Positions 5,477 to 6,229 of a DNA stretch of 6,229 nucleotides are shown in pieces. How positions within the stretch are numbered: position 1 is the first letter of the stretch; every line of letters starts with the position of its first letter. Source of the DNA: Candidatus Omnitrophota bacterium (GTDB lineage: Bacteria; Omnitrophota; Omnitrophia; Omnitrophales; Aquincolibacteriaceae). The DNA lies in assembly GCA_023246995.1 (NCBI GenBank), contig JAHFHI010000086.1:1-6229 (forward strand), in the 5' to 3' direction. The position numbers and the translations under genes are program-made. Below the pieces are notes generated by a model, which saw only the letters and a list, made by a program, of their open reading frames with translations, made no database searches and was not told the origin of the DNA.

Positions 5477-6136
5477 TCAGGAAAACCTTGCCTGCGCGAT
5501 CCGCGCCAGGCTTTCTTCCTTATGAAGCCGCTCATCAAGACCGATACGCCTGAAAAGATCCGCAATGTTTTCGTAAGACCCGTAGTCCGCTTTAAACTCG
5601 CTTTCAAAAGACTCGGTTTCAAAAGCCGGATTTTCCTTCACAAACGCCATATATTCATGCTCCGCGTGATCCTCAAAATCCGCGTTCAGGGCATAACTCC
5701 AGGCGGGCTTCATCACATAAAGAAGCCAGCTTACGTGGTAGTAAAAGAAAGCCATAAACTGGGGGAGAATACGGCAGAGAAAAAAATTCTCGCGAATCCC
5801 CTTTCGCTGGACAAGCTCCTCCAGGATAAGAAGGTGCCACTGCTCGTTATCCTGCTGGGCCCTGGATTCCTTAACAAATTCAAAAACCCGCCGGGCGAAG
5901 GAAGGCGTTTTATAGGTATGGGTCATGGCGATATAGGCCACATGCTCCCAGGCCTGATAAGGCACGCGGGCGATCACTTCCAGGACCTTAAATTTAGAAA
6001 GCGTCTTCCTGGGGCCGTAAAGGAGCTCCAGTGTCCCAAAAAGCACACGCGCGAGCAGACCGTATCGCCTGCGCGGCGAAGCAATCGTCCTTTGCTGCTC
6101 TTCTTTTAACCCCTCCGGGGTTGTGAGTCCCCTCAT
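5477..6136 (-). CDS. Alternative quinol oxidase, PTOX/AOX-type diiron protein
   Basis: This 219-residue protein matches the alternative oxidase superfamily, monotopic membrane diiron enzymes that oxidise quinol and reduce O2 to water without pumping protons. All six metal ligands can be placed: E53 in KVLEVIARVPYQ, E98/H101 in NEQWHLLILEEL, E155 in FEDHAEHEY and E202/H205 in LDERLHKEE. Y162, seven residues after E155, matches the catalytic Tyr of known AOX structures. The segment QFMAFFYYHVSWLLYVMKP (about 126-143) matches the helix that docks on the membrane. The ARVPY and LLILEEL forms are closer to plastid terminal oxidase (PTOX) than to mitochondrial AOX (ARVPGM/NERMHL type). The start has AAGGA eight bases upstream. 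It precedes the regulator gene, and its promoter is outside the window or in the repeat region to the right. Confidence 0.9.
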   Translation of the reverse strand: MRGLTTPEGLKEEQQRTIASPRRRYGLLARVLFGTLELLYGPRKTLSKFKVLEVIARVPYQAWEHVAYIAMTHTYKTPSFARRVFEFVKESRAQQDNEQWHLLILEELVQRKGIRENFFLCRILPQFMAFFYYHVSWLLYVMKPAWSYALNADFEDHAEHEYMAFVKENPAFETESFESEFKADYGSYENIADLFRRIGLDERLHKEESLARIAQARFS

Positions 6137-6170
6137 AAACTGCGTCCTTGAGTTCTGCGTTTTTCATAGG

Positions 6171-6206
6171 CATCCCCTTCTCCCCTAAGGGGAGAAGGCG
6201 GGGATG
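6171..6206. repeat. Palindromic dispersed-repeat-like element upstream of the oxidase gene
   Basis: CCTTCTCCCC (6176-6185) and GGGGAGAAGG (6189-6198) form a perfect 10-bp stem with a TAA loop. Flanking CATCC (6171-6175) and GGATG (6202-6206) extend it after a three-base bulge. This is the CTCATCCCC...TTCTCCCC type of hairpin found dispersed in many bacterial genomes. The frame through it encodes the typical meaningless peptide SPHPRLLPLGEKG. It lies 34 bases before the oxidase start on the minus strand, so it would form a hairpin in or near that gene's leader. No function is evident from sequence. Confidence 0.55.
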
Positions 6207-6229
6207 AGGAGATTTCAAGACGCCACGCT

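Noticed and set aside
5522..6109. Plus-strand open frame (195 codons) opposite the oxidase gene
   Set aside because: The minus-strand frame has all oxidase ligands; the antisense translation shows no family signature.
6122..6137. TGTGA-N6-TCATA, a possible third Crp-type site over the oxidase start codon
   Set aside because: One half-site is imperfect, it lies over the start codon, and no -10 lies at the class II distance downstream (the bases near 6095-6100 read GAGCAG on the minus strand). Probably chance, although repression by occupancy is not excluded.
5994..6218. Minus-strand 74-codon frame overlapping the oxidase start in another frame
   Set aside because: Its beginning is the translation of a dispersed palindromic repeat and the rest overlaps the oxidase coding sequence out of frame.

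Overview
This window is a compact bacterial segment in which every gene I can support lies on the minus strand, so genes are described here from high to low coordinates. It holds seven complete genes and the first codons of an eighth, which runs off the left edge. The taxon cannot be fixed from the sequence. A diiron alternative oxidase of the PTOX type, an ADP-forming acyl-CoA synthetase, hemerythrin and ferritin-like proteins, a Crp/Fnr regulator and dispersed palindromic repeats point to a facultative or microaerophilic bacterium, possibly from a poorly cultured environmental phylum. That assignment is inference.

Layout: (1) 6171-6206, a palindromic dispersed repeat; (2) 5477-6136, a PTOX/AOX-like quinol oxidase with all six diiron ligands; (3) 5346-5476, an intergenic stretch with one hairpin; (4) 4518-5345, a Crp/Fnr-family regulator with an unusual cysteine-rich sensory loop and a second palindromic repeat at its 5' end; (5) 4440-4484, a regulator-dependent promoter; (6) 3849-4394, a hemerythrin-like HHE protein, followed by two small, probably paralogous ferritin-like proteins (3530-3883, 3292-3540), an ADP-forming acyl-CoA synthetase (1120-3270) and a cytidylate kinase-like protein (368-1114), all overlapping or nearly touching as one operon; (7) 108-367, a non-coding stretch with a second regulator-type promoter and a leader hairpin; (8) 1-107, the start of an exported protein.

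The main result is an internally consistent regulatory circuit. The regulator's recognition helix carries the RETVxR signature that E. coli CRP uses to read TGTGA. Two TGTGA-N6-TCAC(A/T) palindromes occur in the window's intergenic DNA. Each lies about 30 bp upstream of a plausible -10 element, which is the class II activator arrangement (about -41.5). One heads the five-gene HHE/ferritin-like/acyl-CoA synthetase operon and the other heads the exported-protein gene. The cyclic-nucleotide pocket is replaced by a CxxCxC...C...C cassette, so the signal is probably redox, O2, NO or a metal centre rather than cAMP. Together with the neighbouring alternative oxidase and the diiron-type proteins, this suggests an O2- or NO-responsive module that couples oxidant disposal to ATP-yielding acetate (acyl-CoA) metabolism.
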